This document shows, in pieces, positions 28,644-39,257 of a DNA stretch of 64,000 nucleotides. The notes below the pieces were generated by a model, which was given only the letters and a program-made list of their open reading frames with translations, did not search any database and was not told the origin of the DNA. Origin of the DNA: Solicola gregarius (GTDB lineage Bacteria; Actinomycetota; Actinomycetes; Propionibacteriales; Nocardioidaceae); NCBI RefSeq assembly GCF_025790165.1, contig NZ_CP094970.1, positions 248,001-312,000 on the forward strand, given 5' to 3'. Made by a program: the position numbers and the translations under genes. Numbering within the stretch: the stretch's first letter is position 1; each line of letters begins with the position of its first letter.

Positions 28644-28698
28644 AGGTCGCGCGGATGAGTCCGCCCGCGAGCCCGGTCACTCCCTGTCCGCGCGACCT
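28644..28698. promoter_or_regulatory. 12-bp inverted repeat in divergent promoter region
   Basis: AGGTCGCGCGGA at 28644-28655 and TCCGCGCGACCT at 28687-28698 are exact complements with 31 bases between. It lies between the divergent degV and PH-domain genes. Paired operator half-sites or a long 5'-leader hairpin are both possible. Confidence 0.45.
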
Positions 28699-28713
28699 CT
28701 AAGGTGGTGTCAA

Positions 28714-29205
28714 ATGCCAGGTCTCTTCGCCCCACCAACCGCCGAGTGGAAACGCGTGTCGCTACGGCTGCGTGACGCACACCGATACGCGTTCGTCCTG
28801 CCCGGCGCGGTCGCGGGTCTCGCGGTCACCGTCGTGGCCCATATCCTCCTCGAACGATGGTGGCTGACGGTACTGCTCGCGGTCGTCGTCGCCGGCGGCA
28901 GCGTCTGGGGCTGGGTCTGGGCCGCACGCCACCAGGCGGCCTGGGGCTACGCCGAGAACGCCGAGGACCTTTACGTCACGAGCGGCATCATGTGGCGCCG
29001 ACTCGTCTCCGTACCGTACGGGCGGATGCAGTACGTCGACGTCCAGGCCGGCCCGCTCGCGCGCCGATTCGGCATCGCACGAATCACGCTGCACACCGCG
29101 AGCCCGGACACCGCGGCGACGATCCCCGGGCTGCCGGCCGACGAGGCACAGCGCCTCCGCGACCGGCTCACCGAGCTGGGCGAGGCACATGGCGCTGGTC
29201 TCTAG
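28714..29205 (+). CDS. PH-domain membrane protein (YdbS-like)
   Basis: A 163-residue protein with two transmembrane helices at about 28-65 and a bacterial PH domain (bPH2, DUF304). The domain shows LYVTSGIMWRRLVSVPYGRMQYVDVQAGPLARRFGIARITLHTAS. YdbS/YdbT pairs act as membrane-associated homologues involved in cell-surface stress in Bacillus; the role here is unknown. Its end overlaps the next gene by 17 bases, as in other YdbS-YdbT pairs. Confidence 0.9.
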   Translation: MPGLFAPPTAEWKRVSLRLRDAHRYAFVLPGAVAGLAVTVVAHILLERWWLTVLLAVVVAGGSVWGWVWAARHQAAWGYAENAEDLYVTSGIMWRRLVSVPYGRMQYVDVQAGPLARRFGIARITLHTASPDTAATIPGLPADEAQRLRDRLTELGEAHGAGL

Positions 29206-30523
29206 CACCGAGGCTCGCCGCACGCACCCCGCGTCGCCCCTGGTACGTGCCTGGCTGTGGCTCCTCGCGACGCTGGCCTGGTCGGCGAACGCGGTCCTCC
29301 AGGACGAACCGATCACCCTCATCGGTGGTGTGATCGTCGGTGCGATCCTGCTCGGTCTGGCCGCGGGGTACGTCGCGTGGGCCTTCACGTACTTCGTGAT
29401 CGACGGCGCCGAGCTGCGCATCGAGAGCGGTGTGTTCGTCAAGCGGTCGCGGCGGATGCCGTACGAACGCATCCAGTCGGTCGACATCGCCCAGCCGTTC
29501 GGGGCGCGGCTGTTCGGACTCGCCGAGCTGCGTATCGAGATGGCCGGCGGCGAGGAGTCGCGCACGCAGCTGCGGTTCCTCGCGCTCGACGAGGCACGCG
29601 GCCTGCGGCAGACGTTGCTGGAGCGGACGGCATCCGACGTACCTTTCACCCCGGAGGAGCCGGCCGGCACGCAACGTCCCGATCGCCTGGTCACCGCGGT
29701 CCCGAACGGTCGGGTGATCGTCGCGGCGCTGCTGACCAGTGAGCTCATCACCGCGATCGTGGTGACCTGTGCACTGCTCGGCGCGCTGGCGGTCAACCTC
29801 GCCGCGACCGCGTTGTTCGGCAGCGACGGCTTCGTCGCGACGTCGTTGCCCCTGCTCCTCGGCATCGGCGGTTGGTTGTTCACGCTCGTCCGCTCGCGGG
29901 TCTTCGAGCAGTGGGGGTTCAGGCTGTCGTACGCGAGCCGCGGACTCCACATCGAGCGCGGGCTGTTCAACCGCATCTCGCAGACCGTTCCGCTCGACCG
30001 GGTCCAGGGGGTGGTCGTCGAGCAGCCGCTGCTGTGGCGGCCGTTCGGGTGGTACCGCATGCGGGTCGACACCGCCGGGTACACGCGCGGCGGCGACGTC
30101 AAGAACGACGACTCGACGTCCAGCGTGCTGCCGGTCGGCGAGCTCGCAACGGTCCGGCTGGTGTTGTCCGCGATGCTGCCCGATAGGGAGCCCCTACGCG
30201 TACCCCTGATCGCGGCGCCGCGGCGCTCGGCATGGTTCGCACCGATCGGGTGGCGGTTCCGCGCCGTCGGCTACGACGAGCGCGTCATCGTCGTCACCCG
30301 TGGCTGGATCACGCACCGCATCGACGTGGTGCCGCACGCGAAGACCCAGTCGGTGCGCATCACGCAGGGTCCGCTGCAGCGGCGGCTCGCACTCGCCGAT
30401 CTCGTCATCGACACGACGAAGGGCCCCGTCGACGCGCATGCGTACAGCCGCGACGCGACCGAGGTACGCGAGCTCGCGATGTCGCAGCTCGACCGCGCAC
30501 GTACGTCGCGACGCCTGGCCTGA
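29189..30523 (+). CDS. PH-domain membrane protein (YdbT-like)
   Basis: A 444-residue protein with three bPH2 domains and two pairs of transmembrane helices (about 20-65 and 180-235). Each domain repeats the pattern R(I/V)xxGxxxxxxxxVPxxRxQsV. The three start near IESGVFVKRSRRMPYERIQSVDIAQP, IERGLFNRISQTVPLDRVQGVVVEQP and VTRGWITHRIDVVPHAKTQSVRITQG. It forms an overlapping two-gene operon with the YdbS-like gene and is convergent with dus, with a single base between. Confidence 0.9.
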   Translation: MALVSSTEARRTHPASPLVRAWLWLLATLAWSANAVLQDEPITLIGGVIVGAILLGLAAGYVAWAFTYFVIDGAELRIESGVFVKRSRRMPYERIQSVDIAQPFGARLFGLAELRIEMAGGEESRTQLRFLALDEARGLRQTLLERTASDVPFTPEEPAGTQRPDRLVTAVPNGRVIVAALLTSELITAIVVTCALLGALAVNLAATALFGSDGFVATSLPLLLGIGGWLFTLVRSRVFEQWGFRLSYASRGLHIERGLFNRISQTVPLDRVQGVVVEQPLLWRPFGWYRMRVDTAGYTRGGDVKNDDSTSSVLPVGELATVRLVLSAMLPDREPLRVPLIAAPRRSAWFAPIGWRFRAVGYDERVIVVTRGWITHRIDVVPHAKTQSVRITQGPLQRRLALADLVIDTTKGPVDAHAYSRDATEVRELAMSQLDRARTSRRLA

Positions 30524-30524
30524 C

Positions 30525-31667
30525 TCAGCCGCCCGAGGTTCCGTCCTCGGCGTCAGGGTCGATCGAGTCGACCTCGCGTGAATTGAGCCAGCCCTCGGGG
30601 ACCGTGACCTTGCGCGGACTCCCCTGTCGACCGCGTGGCCGCCCGAGTTCACCGACTGGGTACGGCTCGGTCGGGTCGAGGCCGTCGAGCAGCTCGTCGA
30701 GCGTCGCGAGCGACGACACCTTGCCGAGGCTGTCGCGCAGCCGTCCGCCGGCGCTGAAGCCCTTGAGGTACCACGCCACATGCTTGCGGAACTCCACACA
30801 GCCACGCTCCTCGCCGAGGTAGCCGCTCAGCAGCTCCGCATGCCGCCGCATCATCGCGCGTACCTCGCCCAGCGTCGGCAGCTCCTGGACGAACTCGCCG
30901 GCGAACCGCGCCGCGAGGTCGCGGAACAGCCACGGGCGCCCCAAGCAGCCTCGGCCGACGACGACACCCGCACAGCCAGTCTGCTCGACCATGCGCGTCG
31001 CATCGGACGCCTCCCAGATGTCGCCGTTGCCCAACACCGGAATGTCGACGCTCGACACGAGCTCGCCGATCGCGTCCCAGTCGGCAGTGCCCGAGTAGTG
31101 CTGCGCGGCGGTACGCCCGTGCAACGCGATCGCTGCACAGCCGACGTCCTGCGCGATCCGGCCCGCGTCGAGGTACGTGAGGTGGTCGTCGTCGATGCCC
31201 TTGCGCGTCTTCATGGTGACCGGCACGCCGTACGGTGCGGCCGAGCGTACGGCCGAGTCGAGGATGTCGCCGAGCAACGTGGACTTCCACGGGAGGGCAG
31301 CACCGCCGCCCTTGCGGGTGACCTTGGGCACGGGGCAGCCGAAGTTCAGGTCGACGTGGTCGACGCCGTGGTCGCCGCAGAGGATCTCGACGGCCTTGCC
31401 GATGTAGACCGGGTCGATGCCGTACAGCTGCACGGAGCGCACCTTCTCGGCCTCGTCGAAGACGAGCATCGACAGGCTGGTGCGATCGCCCTCGACGATG
31501 CCGCGCGAGGTGATCATCTCGCAGACGTACAAGCCGGCGCCGTGCTCACTGCACAGCTTGCGGAACGACGCGTTGGTGACGCCGGCCATGGGTGCGAGCA
31601 CGACCGGCGTCGGGATCTCGAGGTCGCCGAGACGCAGCGGCGCGGCGACTGTCTCCGTTGCGGTCAT
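30525..31667 (-). CDS. dusB: tRNA-dihydrouridine synthase
   Basis: A 380-residue flavin enzyme that reduces uridine to dihydrouridine in tRNA D-loops. The TIM barrel begins VVLAPMAGVTNASFRKLCSEHGAGL. The catalytic cysteine lies in HVDLNFGCPVPKVTRKGGGAALP, and FMN contacts include TMKTRKGIDDDH and GNGDIWEASDA. The helical C-terminal domain starts near REVRAMMRRHAELL. It resembles DusB-type proteins of actinobacteria; the symbol is by best family match. Confidence 0.92.
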   Translation of the reverse strand: MTATETVAAPLRLGDLEIPTPVVLAPMAGVTNASFRKLCSEHGAGLYVCEMITSRGIVEGDRTSLSMLVFDEAEKVRSVQLYGIDPVYIGKAVEILCGDHGVDHVDLNFGCPVPKVTRKGGGAALPWKSTLLGDILDSAVRSAAPYGVPVTMKTRKGIDDDHLTYLDAGRIAQDVGCAAIALHGRTAAQHYSGTADWDAIGELVSSVDIPVLGNGDIWEASDATRMVEQTGCAGVVVGRGCLGRPWLFRDLAARFAGEFVQELPTLGEVRAMMRRHAELLSGYLGEERGCVEFRKHVAWYLKGFSAGGRLRDSLGKVSSLATLDELLDGLDPTEPYPVGELGRPRGRQGSPRKVTVPEGWLNSREVDSIDPDAEDGTSGG

Positions 31668-31703
31668 GCCTCCATGATCGCATCTCGGCAGACGCGACCT
31701 GGA

Positions 31704-32342
31704 TCAGCGCAGCAGCCAGCCGTTCTCGTCGGCGACGCGGACGGCCTCGGCGCGCGTACGCGCACCCGTCTTTCCGATCGCACTCGACAGGTAGTTGCGG
31801 ACCGTGCCCTCGGACAGGTGCAGGTCGCGGGCGATGTCGGCGACCGTGCCGCCGTCCTTCGCGGCGCGGAGCACGTCGGTCTCGCGCTCGGTCAGCGGCA
31901 CCGTGCCTTGGGCGAGCGAGTCCGCCGCGAGCTGTGGGTCGACGACCCGCAGCCCGCTGTGCACGCGGCGTACGGCGTCGGCCAGCTGCCGGGCCGGGGT
32001 GTCCTTGACCACGAAGCCACTCGCCCCCGCGGCCATCGCCGCCTGCAGGTATCCGGGACGCCCGAACGTCGTCACCATCAGCACCCGGCACCCGGGTACG
32101 TCGGCGAGCACCTGGCGGGCAGCCGCGACACCGTCGAGGCCGGGCATCTCCACGTCGAGCAGCGCGACGTCGGGGTGGTGCTCGCGCGCCGCGGTCAACA
32201 CGTCGTCACCGCGCGAGACCTCCGCCACCACGCTCAGGTCCGGCTCTAGATCGAGCAGGGCCGCCAGCGCACCGCGGACGAGCGCCTGGTCGTCGGCAAG
32301 CAACAGCCGGATCGGGCCGCCTGTCGGTTCGTCGCTGCTCAC
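31704..32342 (-). CDS. NarL/DesR-type response regulator
   Basis: A 212-residue response regulator. The receiver domain has the acidic pair in LLLADDQALVRG, the phospho-acceptor Asp in VALLDVEMPGLDG and the Lys in GFVVKDTPARQL. The C-terminal LuxR-type helix-turn-helix is TERETDVLRAAKDGGTVADIARDLHLSEGTVRNYLSSAIGK. The GTG start overlaps the kinase stop as GTGA, so the two are translationally coupled. It probably controls the adjacent ABC exporter (inference). Confidence 0.93.
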   Translation of the reverse strand: MSSDEPTGGPIRLLLADDQALVRGALAALLDLEPDLSVVAEVSRGDDVLTAAREHHPDVALLDVEMPGLDGVAAARQVLADVPGCRVLMVTTFGRPGYLQAAMAAGASGFVVKDTPARQLADAVRRVHSGLRVVDPQLAADSLAQGTVPLTERETDVLRAAKDGGTVADIARDLHLSEGTVRNYLSSAIGKTGARTRAEAVRVADENGWLLR

Positions 32343-33454
32343 TCGGGAACCTCCACTCGTACCGAGAAGCCTGCCCCGGACGGACCAGGCCCGGTCGACA
32401 GGGTGCCGCCCGCGAGCCGCGTACGCTCCCGGAGCCCGATCAAGCCGCGTCCCTCCGTCGACACCTCGCCCACTCCGATGCCGTCGTCCGCGATCGTCAC
32501 CGAGTGTGGTGTCAGCCTGACCGTGCATCGCTGCGCCGCGCTGTGGCGTACGACGTTGGTGACCGCCTCGCGTACGGTCCAGGCGAAGAGCTCGCGCCAA
32601 CGGCTCGGCACCTCGTCGGCAACCGTCGGCAGCTCCGCGTCGATCGCGGCCGACTCGAGGGCCTCGCGTGCCGAGGCGATCTCGCCGGGAAGCGAGACGC
32701 CGCGCAGCCCGGCGGCGGTCGAGCGTACGTCTGCCAGCGCGTCGCGGCTCAGACGTGCGAGGTCGAGCAGCTCGGCTCGGGTACGCGCCGGGTCGACGTC
32801 GAGCATCCGTTCGGCCAGCTCGGTCTTCACCGAGATCACCGTGAGCGAGTGGCCCAGAATGTCGTGGAGATCGCGGGCGATCCGCGTGCGCTCCTCTTCG
32901 AGCGCATGCTCGCGCAGCTCGCGCTCGGCCTCGAGCAACCGACGCTGCCGAAGGAACGCCATCCGGAAGCCCCATACCGCGAGACCCGCGAGCACGATCG
33001 CGAACCCGTTGCCCCCCTCGGACCAGCCGTCGACCAGCCGACCCGAGGCCTCCGTGACGATGAACAGGACGACGAGCACACCCCACCCCTGTCGTAGGGG
33101 CAGGGTGCCCATCGCGGCGGCGGTCACGAAGACGAGGCTGGTGAGTGCGTCGTCACCGCCGCCGGGGATCATCAGCGCGCTGCAGGCGAGCATGCCGCCG
33201 ATGTACGCCCAGCGCCCCAGCAGCTCGCGTCGGCGCACTGGCTCGGTGCGAAACGCCCGCGGCCAGGTGACGGCGACGAGGTAGAGCACCACGAAGATCG
33301 CCAGCGCCGTCAGCCCGACCGCCTGCTGCCAGCCACTCGCGTCGCCCAGCAGGCGCCCTGCCAGCGACCCGAGGTAGACGAGCCAGATGCCGGCAGCGAA
33401 CCACCTGAACCGCGGTGGCCCGCTGCCGAGGATCTGCTGCTCCGTCGTGCTCAC
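32339..33454 (-). CDS. DesK-like sensor histidine kinase
   Basis: A 371-residue membrane kinase. Residues 20-165 hold about five hydrophobic segments, followed by a coiled stretch and the HisKA_3 box RIARDLHDILGHSL with the phospho-accepting His. The ATPase domain shows REAVTNVVRHSAA, VTIADDGIGV and GRGLIGLRERTRLAGG. DesK-like kinases sense membrane state. The start is GTG 33454; the frame is open far upstream into the permease gene, but that is not coding for this protein. Confidence 0.9.
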   Translation of the reverse strand: MSTTEQQILGSGPPRFRWFAAGIWLVYLGSLAGRLLGDASGWQQAVGLTALAIFVVLYLVAVTWPRAFRTEPVRRRELLGRWAYIGGMLACSALMIPGGGDDALTSLVFVTAAAMGTLPLRQGWGVLVVLFIVTEASGRLVDGWSEGGNGFAIVLAGLAVWGFRMAFLRQRRLLEAERELREHALEEERTRIARDLHDILGHSLTVISVKTELAERMLDVDPARTRAELLDLARLSRDALADVRSTAAGLRGVSLPGEIASAREALESAAIDAELPTVADEVPSRWRELFAWTVREAVTNVVRHSAAQRCTVRLTPHSVTIADDGIGVGEVSTEGRGLIGLRERTRLAGGTLSTGPGPSGAGFSVRVEVPE

Positions 33455-33474
33455 GTGCGTAGCGTATTCGCCGC

Positions 33475-34254
33475 TCAGACCCGCGCCGTGTCGCGGCGGA
33501 AGCGCCAGGCGGCGCCGGCCGCGAAGACCGCCGTCCACGCGGCGACGTTGAGGACCGCGACGGCGAGTGAGCCGCTGGGATCGAGCGGCCAGCGGGCGAT
33601 CTCGCCGACGCCGTAGACCGGTGTCAGCTTCGCGATCGTGGCGAACGTGTCGCCCATCTGGTCGACGGGTACGAACAACCCGCCGGCGAAGGACATCAGC
33701 GCCAGAACCGGGCCGAGGATCTGCATCACGTTCTCGCTCGGCAGCAGGTAGCCCATGAACAGCCCGAACGCGGCGAACACCAGCGAGCACAGCCAGGCGA
33801 GCACCGCACAGGCGATGAGGTCGCCGACCGGCAGGTCGGCACCGGTCGCCATCCCGACCACGCTGACCACGACCACCGCGGCGAGCCCCATCGTCATCGC
33901 GACGACGACCTTGACCGCGATGTACGCGCCCGGGTTCAGCGGGGTGAGACGTAGCTGCCGGCTCCAGCCCACGGCGCGCTCGACGGACACCATGGCGCCC
34001 GCGCTCGTGGTGGCGATCATCGCGCCGTACACGGCCATCGACACCATGATGTACGCGGTGACGTTGCCGGATCCGGCGCTCTCGGTGCGGTACGAGCTGT
34101 CGGTGCCGAACAGCAGGAAGAACGCCGCCGGCATGACCAGCGTGAAGATCACGGTGCGCCGGTTGCGCAGCATCCGCCGCAGCTCGAGCCTGAGGAACGT
34201 CGCCGAGAAGCCGCCGAGCCGCGGTGCGCGACGCTCGATTGCATGGGTGGTCAT
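33475..34254 (-). CDS. ABC-2 type exporter permease
   Basis: A 259-residue membrane protein of the ABC-2 family. It starts with a cytoplasmic basic segment RLELRRMLRNRRTVIFTLVMP, followed by six hydrophobic segments. It pairs with the ATPase immediately upstream, with which it overlaps as ATGA. ABC-2 exporters next to DesK/DesR-like pairs are common in actinobacteria and usually export drugs or lipids; the substrate is unknown. Confidence 0.9.
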   Translation of the reverse strand: MTTHAIERRAPRLGGFSATFLRLELRRMLRNRRTVIFTLVMPAAFFLLFGTDSSYRTESAGSGNVTAYIMVSMAVYGAMIATTSAGAMVSVERAVGWSRQLRLTPLNPGAYIAVKVVVAMTMGLAAVVVVSVVGMATGADLPVGDLIACAVLAWLCSLVFAAFGLFMGYLLPSENVMQILGPVLALMSFAGGLFVPVDQMGDTFATIAKLTPVYGVGEIARWPLDPSGSLAVAVLNVAAWTAVFAAGAAWRFRRDTARV

Positions 34255-35189
34255 GCCAGAACTCCTTCGTATGCGGAGGTGTCGGTGTCGTCACTGGTCA
34301 GGGCGACGAACGCGTCCTCGAGGTTGCGCGACGTGATCTCCAGGTCGCACGCGGGTGTCTCGGTGAGCAGGTAGCGCGCCGCCGCATCGGCGTCGGCGGC
34401 GTGGATCAGCACGGAGTCGCCGCGTACGTCGACCGAGTCGACACCGGGGATCGACGCGAGGCGTCGCTGGTCTGCACCCGGGAGGGTCGCGCGGAGCGTA
34501 CGCCCGGCCGACATGCTCTTGACCTCGGCTGCGGTGCCGTCGGCGACGATGCGTCCCTTGCGCATGAACACGATCCGGTCGGCGTACGCATCTGCCTCCT
34601 CGAGGTAGTGCGTCGCGAAGATCGTCGTACGACCGCGTTGCGAATCCTCGCGGATCGCGGTCCAGAAGTCGCGTCGGCCTTCGACGTCCATGCCCGTGGT
34701 GGGCTCGTCGAGGATCAGCAGGTCCGGGTCGGGCAGCAGCGCGAGCGCGAACCGCAGGCGCTGTTGCTGGCCTCCGGAGCACTTTCCGACGCGGCGGTCG
34801 CGGATGTCGGCGATCCCGGCCCGCTCGAGGACCTCACCCACCGGACGTGCCGGCGTGAACAGCGAGGCCGTCAGCTCGACGGTCTCGCTGACGGTGTACT
34901 CCTTGAGCAACCCCCCGGTCTGCATGACCGCCGACACCGCGCCGAGCGCCACGGCCTTGCGCGGCGCAATGCCGTACACGTCGACCGTGCCCGCGGTCGG
35001 CTCCTGCAGGCCCAGGATCATGTCGATCGTGCTGGTCTTGCCGGCGCCGTTCGGGCCGAGCAGCGCGACGACCTCACCGGGCCGGATCGCCAGCGACATC
35101 CGGTCGACGGCGGTCACGGTCCCGAATCGCTTCGTCACGTCGGCGAGTCCGACGGCTGCCGGGCCTTGCGAGTCTGTTTCGTTCGTCAT
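34251..35189 (-). CDS. ABC exporter ATP-binding protein (DrrA/CcmA-like)
   Basis: A 312-residue ATPase. Walker A is LLGPNGAGKTS near residue 46, the signature is CSGGQQQRLRFALAL, Walker B is LLILDEPTTGMD, and the H-loop is FATHYLEEADAYADR. A C-terminal extension of about 90 residues is typical of drug exporter ATPases. It is the first gene of the exporter, kinase and regulator operon. The signature has Cys in place of the usual Leu (CSGGQ for LSGGQ), a tolerated variant. Confidence 0.92.
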   Translation of the reverse strand: MTNETDSQGPAAVGLADVTKRFGTVTAVDRMSLAIRPGEVVALLGPNGAGKTSTIDMILGLQEPTAGTVDVYGIAPRKAVALGAVSAVMQTGGLLKEYTVSETVELTASLFTPARPVGEVLERAGIADIRDRRVGKCSGGQQQRLRFALALLPDPDLLILDEPTTGMDVEGRRDFWTAIREDSQRGRTTIFATHYLEEADAYADRIVFMRKGRIVADGTAAEVKSMSAGRTLRATLPGADQRRLASIPGVDSVDVRGDSVLIHAADADAAARYLLTETPACDLEITSRNLEDAFVALTSDDTDTSAYEGVLA

Positions 35190-35275
35190 GGCTCAACGAT
35201 CGCGCCGCGAGCGGCCGCGTACCCATGCCCACGGTCACGATGTACTCATGACATCTGTCAGATTGCGGAGCCGGG

Positions 35276-35841
35276 TCAGGGTGCCCAGGTGATGGGGTTC
35301 TCCAGGTCGCTCGTACGCACCTGGACGCCCTTGAATGCCTTGCCGGGCGGGACCGTGAACACCAGACAACCCTTGGCCGTACGCCCCTGCTCGAGCTTCT
35401 CGGGAAGCACCAGCGGCTTGCACGACTTCACGGTGCCCGTGATCTTCGTCGGCGGGAAGTACTCGTCGCCGCTGTCGAGTCCGTACAGGGGTGCGTCGGC
35501 GTGCGCGAGCACGGCCGGCCCGGCGTTACGTATCGACGCATGCGCGTAGTACGGCACGGAGTTCTTCGCGACCCCGTCGAGGTCGAAGCCGCCGAGATCG
35601 GCCGGCTTGCCGCGGTCGATGCGCTCGACGCGAACCGTGACGACGGTCGCCGCGGCGTTGTCCGGTTTGTAGACGACCGAGGCCGGGGAGCCGACGTCGA
35701 CGGTCGACCCGCCAGCGGTCAGGGTCACGCCCTCGGGCACCTCGATATCGGGGGTCTCGGGCACCGGATCGGGGTCGTCGTCGCCGCCGGAGCACCCGGA
35801 CAGTACGAGTGCTGCGGCGGCGACCAGCGCGCCGACGCGGG

Positions 35842-35848
<7 letters not shown>
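35276..35848 (-). CDS. Secreted lipoprotein of unknown function
   Basis: A 190-residue lipoprotein: a short basic start, a hydrophobic core and the lipobox LSGC (Cys at about 19), followed by an acidic/proline linker [12 protein letters not shown]. The mature domain has beta-strand character and ends [25 protein letters not shown]. It resembles DUF4352-like extracellular domains, but I would not assign one firmly. The ATG overlaps the glyS stop by seven bases, so it is co-transcribed with glyS. Confidence 0.82.
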
Positions 35849-37230
<1,382 letters not shown>

Positions 37231-37324
37231 GGTTCTCCATCCGGCTGGGTGTCGGCGGGCAGCTGCGGGTCGTCGTGACAACCCGCGCCCGATGGCACCG
37301 GCTAGCGTACCGCCTGCGCACGAA

Positions 37325-37360
37325 CCGACCGGCCGCGGCCGCAGGGCCACGGCCGGTCGG
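37325..37360 (-). terminator. Hairpin downstream of msiK-type gene
   Basis: CCGACCGGCCG (37325-37335) and CGGCCGGTCGG (37350-37360) pair perfectly. The hairpin lies just downstream of the sugar ATPase stop on the minus strand and upstream of glyS. It has no U-tract. Confidence 0.6.
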
Positions 37361-37371
37361 GGTCCGATCGG

Positions 37372-38445
<1,074 letters not shown>

Positions 38446-38580
38446 GTTTGCTTGTTTCCCTTCACCGGCAGGTACGTGCCGGACGATCCGAGTGGAGGGT
38501 GTTGCGCGACCCATTGTGCGCTACGCCACACGCGCAGGCGAATGCGGCCCCTCGGCGGGTCGGCGGACGGGCGCCGGAGC

Positions 38581-38856
38581 TCAGATCTCCTCGTACGCGG
38601 TCGGCTCGGCAATCGCCTCGGACAGCAGCGGTACGGCGGCCAGCTTGACGTCGGTGCTCGACAGCGCGCGGCGGTACGAACCGGTGTCGTCCCACAGCGT
38701 GGTGAGCGTCCATAGCGACTCATCGTCGACGTTGCGGCCGACGCCGCCGGTACGGTAGCCGCGTTGTTGCGCCAGCGCGTCGAGCGCGGTGTGCGCGCGG
38801 GTGGCGAATGACGACGCATCGCCCGGCGTGACGCGGTACCTGGTCACAACGATCAT
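38581..38856 (-). CDS. Antibiotic biosynthesis monooxygenase (ABM) domain protein
   Basis: A 91-residue protein with the dimeric alpha-beta-barrel ABM signature: MIVVTRYRVTPGD at the start, a helix with ALDALAQQRGYRTGGVGRN, and DESLWTLTTLWDDTGSYRRALSS. Family members are cofactor-free monooxygenases or heme-degrading enzymes, but many are uncharacterised. It stands alone upstream of msiK with 135 bases between, which contain the small inverted repeat CCGGCA-N6-TGCCGG. Confidence 0.78.
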   Translation of the reverse strand: MIVVTRYRVTPGDASSFATRAHTALDALAQQRGYRTGGVGRNVDDESLWTLTTLWDDTGSYRRALSSTDVKLAAVPLLSEAIAEPTAYEEI

Positions 38857-38910
38857 GCGCCGAGCCTACGCACGGAGGTCGGTCCATCCGCGGCGTGGCA
38901 CGATTGCCCG

Positions 38911-39198
38911 GTGAGCAACCCATCCCCCGCAGGACCCCGAAGCGCGGCACTGCTCGCCCGCCTGCAGGGTCTGCCACGGCTGACGCTTCCGGTGATCACC
39001 CTGGTGCTGTTCCTGGTCGCCGCGTTCGCGCCGCTCGCGTACGCCGTGCCCGCGCTCGTCCTGTTGCTCGCGCTCATCGGTTGGCTCGCGTCGCTGTCGT
39101 GGCCGTTGCTCGACCGGCCGGCGAGGCTGCTGCGCGTGGTCGCCATCGGCGCACTCGCCGTACTGCTGATCGGCCGCGTGGTCCAGGCACTCGGGTAG
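38911..39198 (+). CDS. DUF6703 family small membrane protein
   Basis: A 95-residue protein with a GTG start, a polar N-terminus and two or three hydrophobic helices (about 25-60 and 75-92). The pattern LPRLTLPVITLVL and WLASLSWPLLDRPARLLR matches the actinobacterial DUF6703 family. Its function is unknown. Divergent from the ABM gene and upstream of the zinc operon. Confidence 0.75.
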   Translation: MSNPSPAGPRSAALLARLQGLPRLTLPVITLVLFLVAAFAPLAYAVPALVLLLALIGWLASLSWPLLDRPARLLRVVAIGALAVLLIGRVVQALG

Positions 39199-39235
39199 TC
39201 CGCGAGCAGCGTCGGCTCACCGGGCTCAACCGCAT

Positions 39236-39256
39236 TTGACAATGATTCTCATTTGC
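39236..39256 (+). promoter_or_regulatory. Zur-type operator upstream of znuA
   Basis: TTGACAATGATTCTCATTTGC contains the perfect inverted core AATGA-TTC-TCATT (39241-39253), close to actinobacterial Zur/Fur boxes (TGAAAATGATTTTCATT-like). It also contains a TTGACA that could be a -35 element. The zur gene is the last gene of the same cluster, so autoregulated zinc repression is expected. Confidence 0.78.
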
Positions 39257-39257
39257 G

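Noticed and set aside
37231-37371. T-box riboswitch before glyS
   Set aside because: I find no T-box sequence, specifier loop or leader terminator in the 141-base gap; only the upstream gene's hairpin is present.
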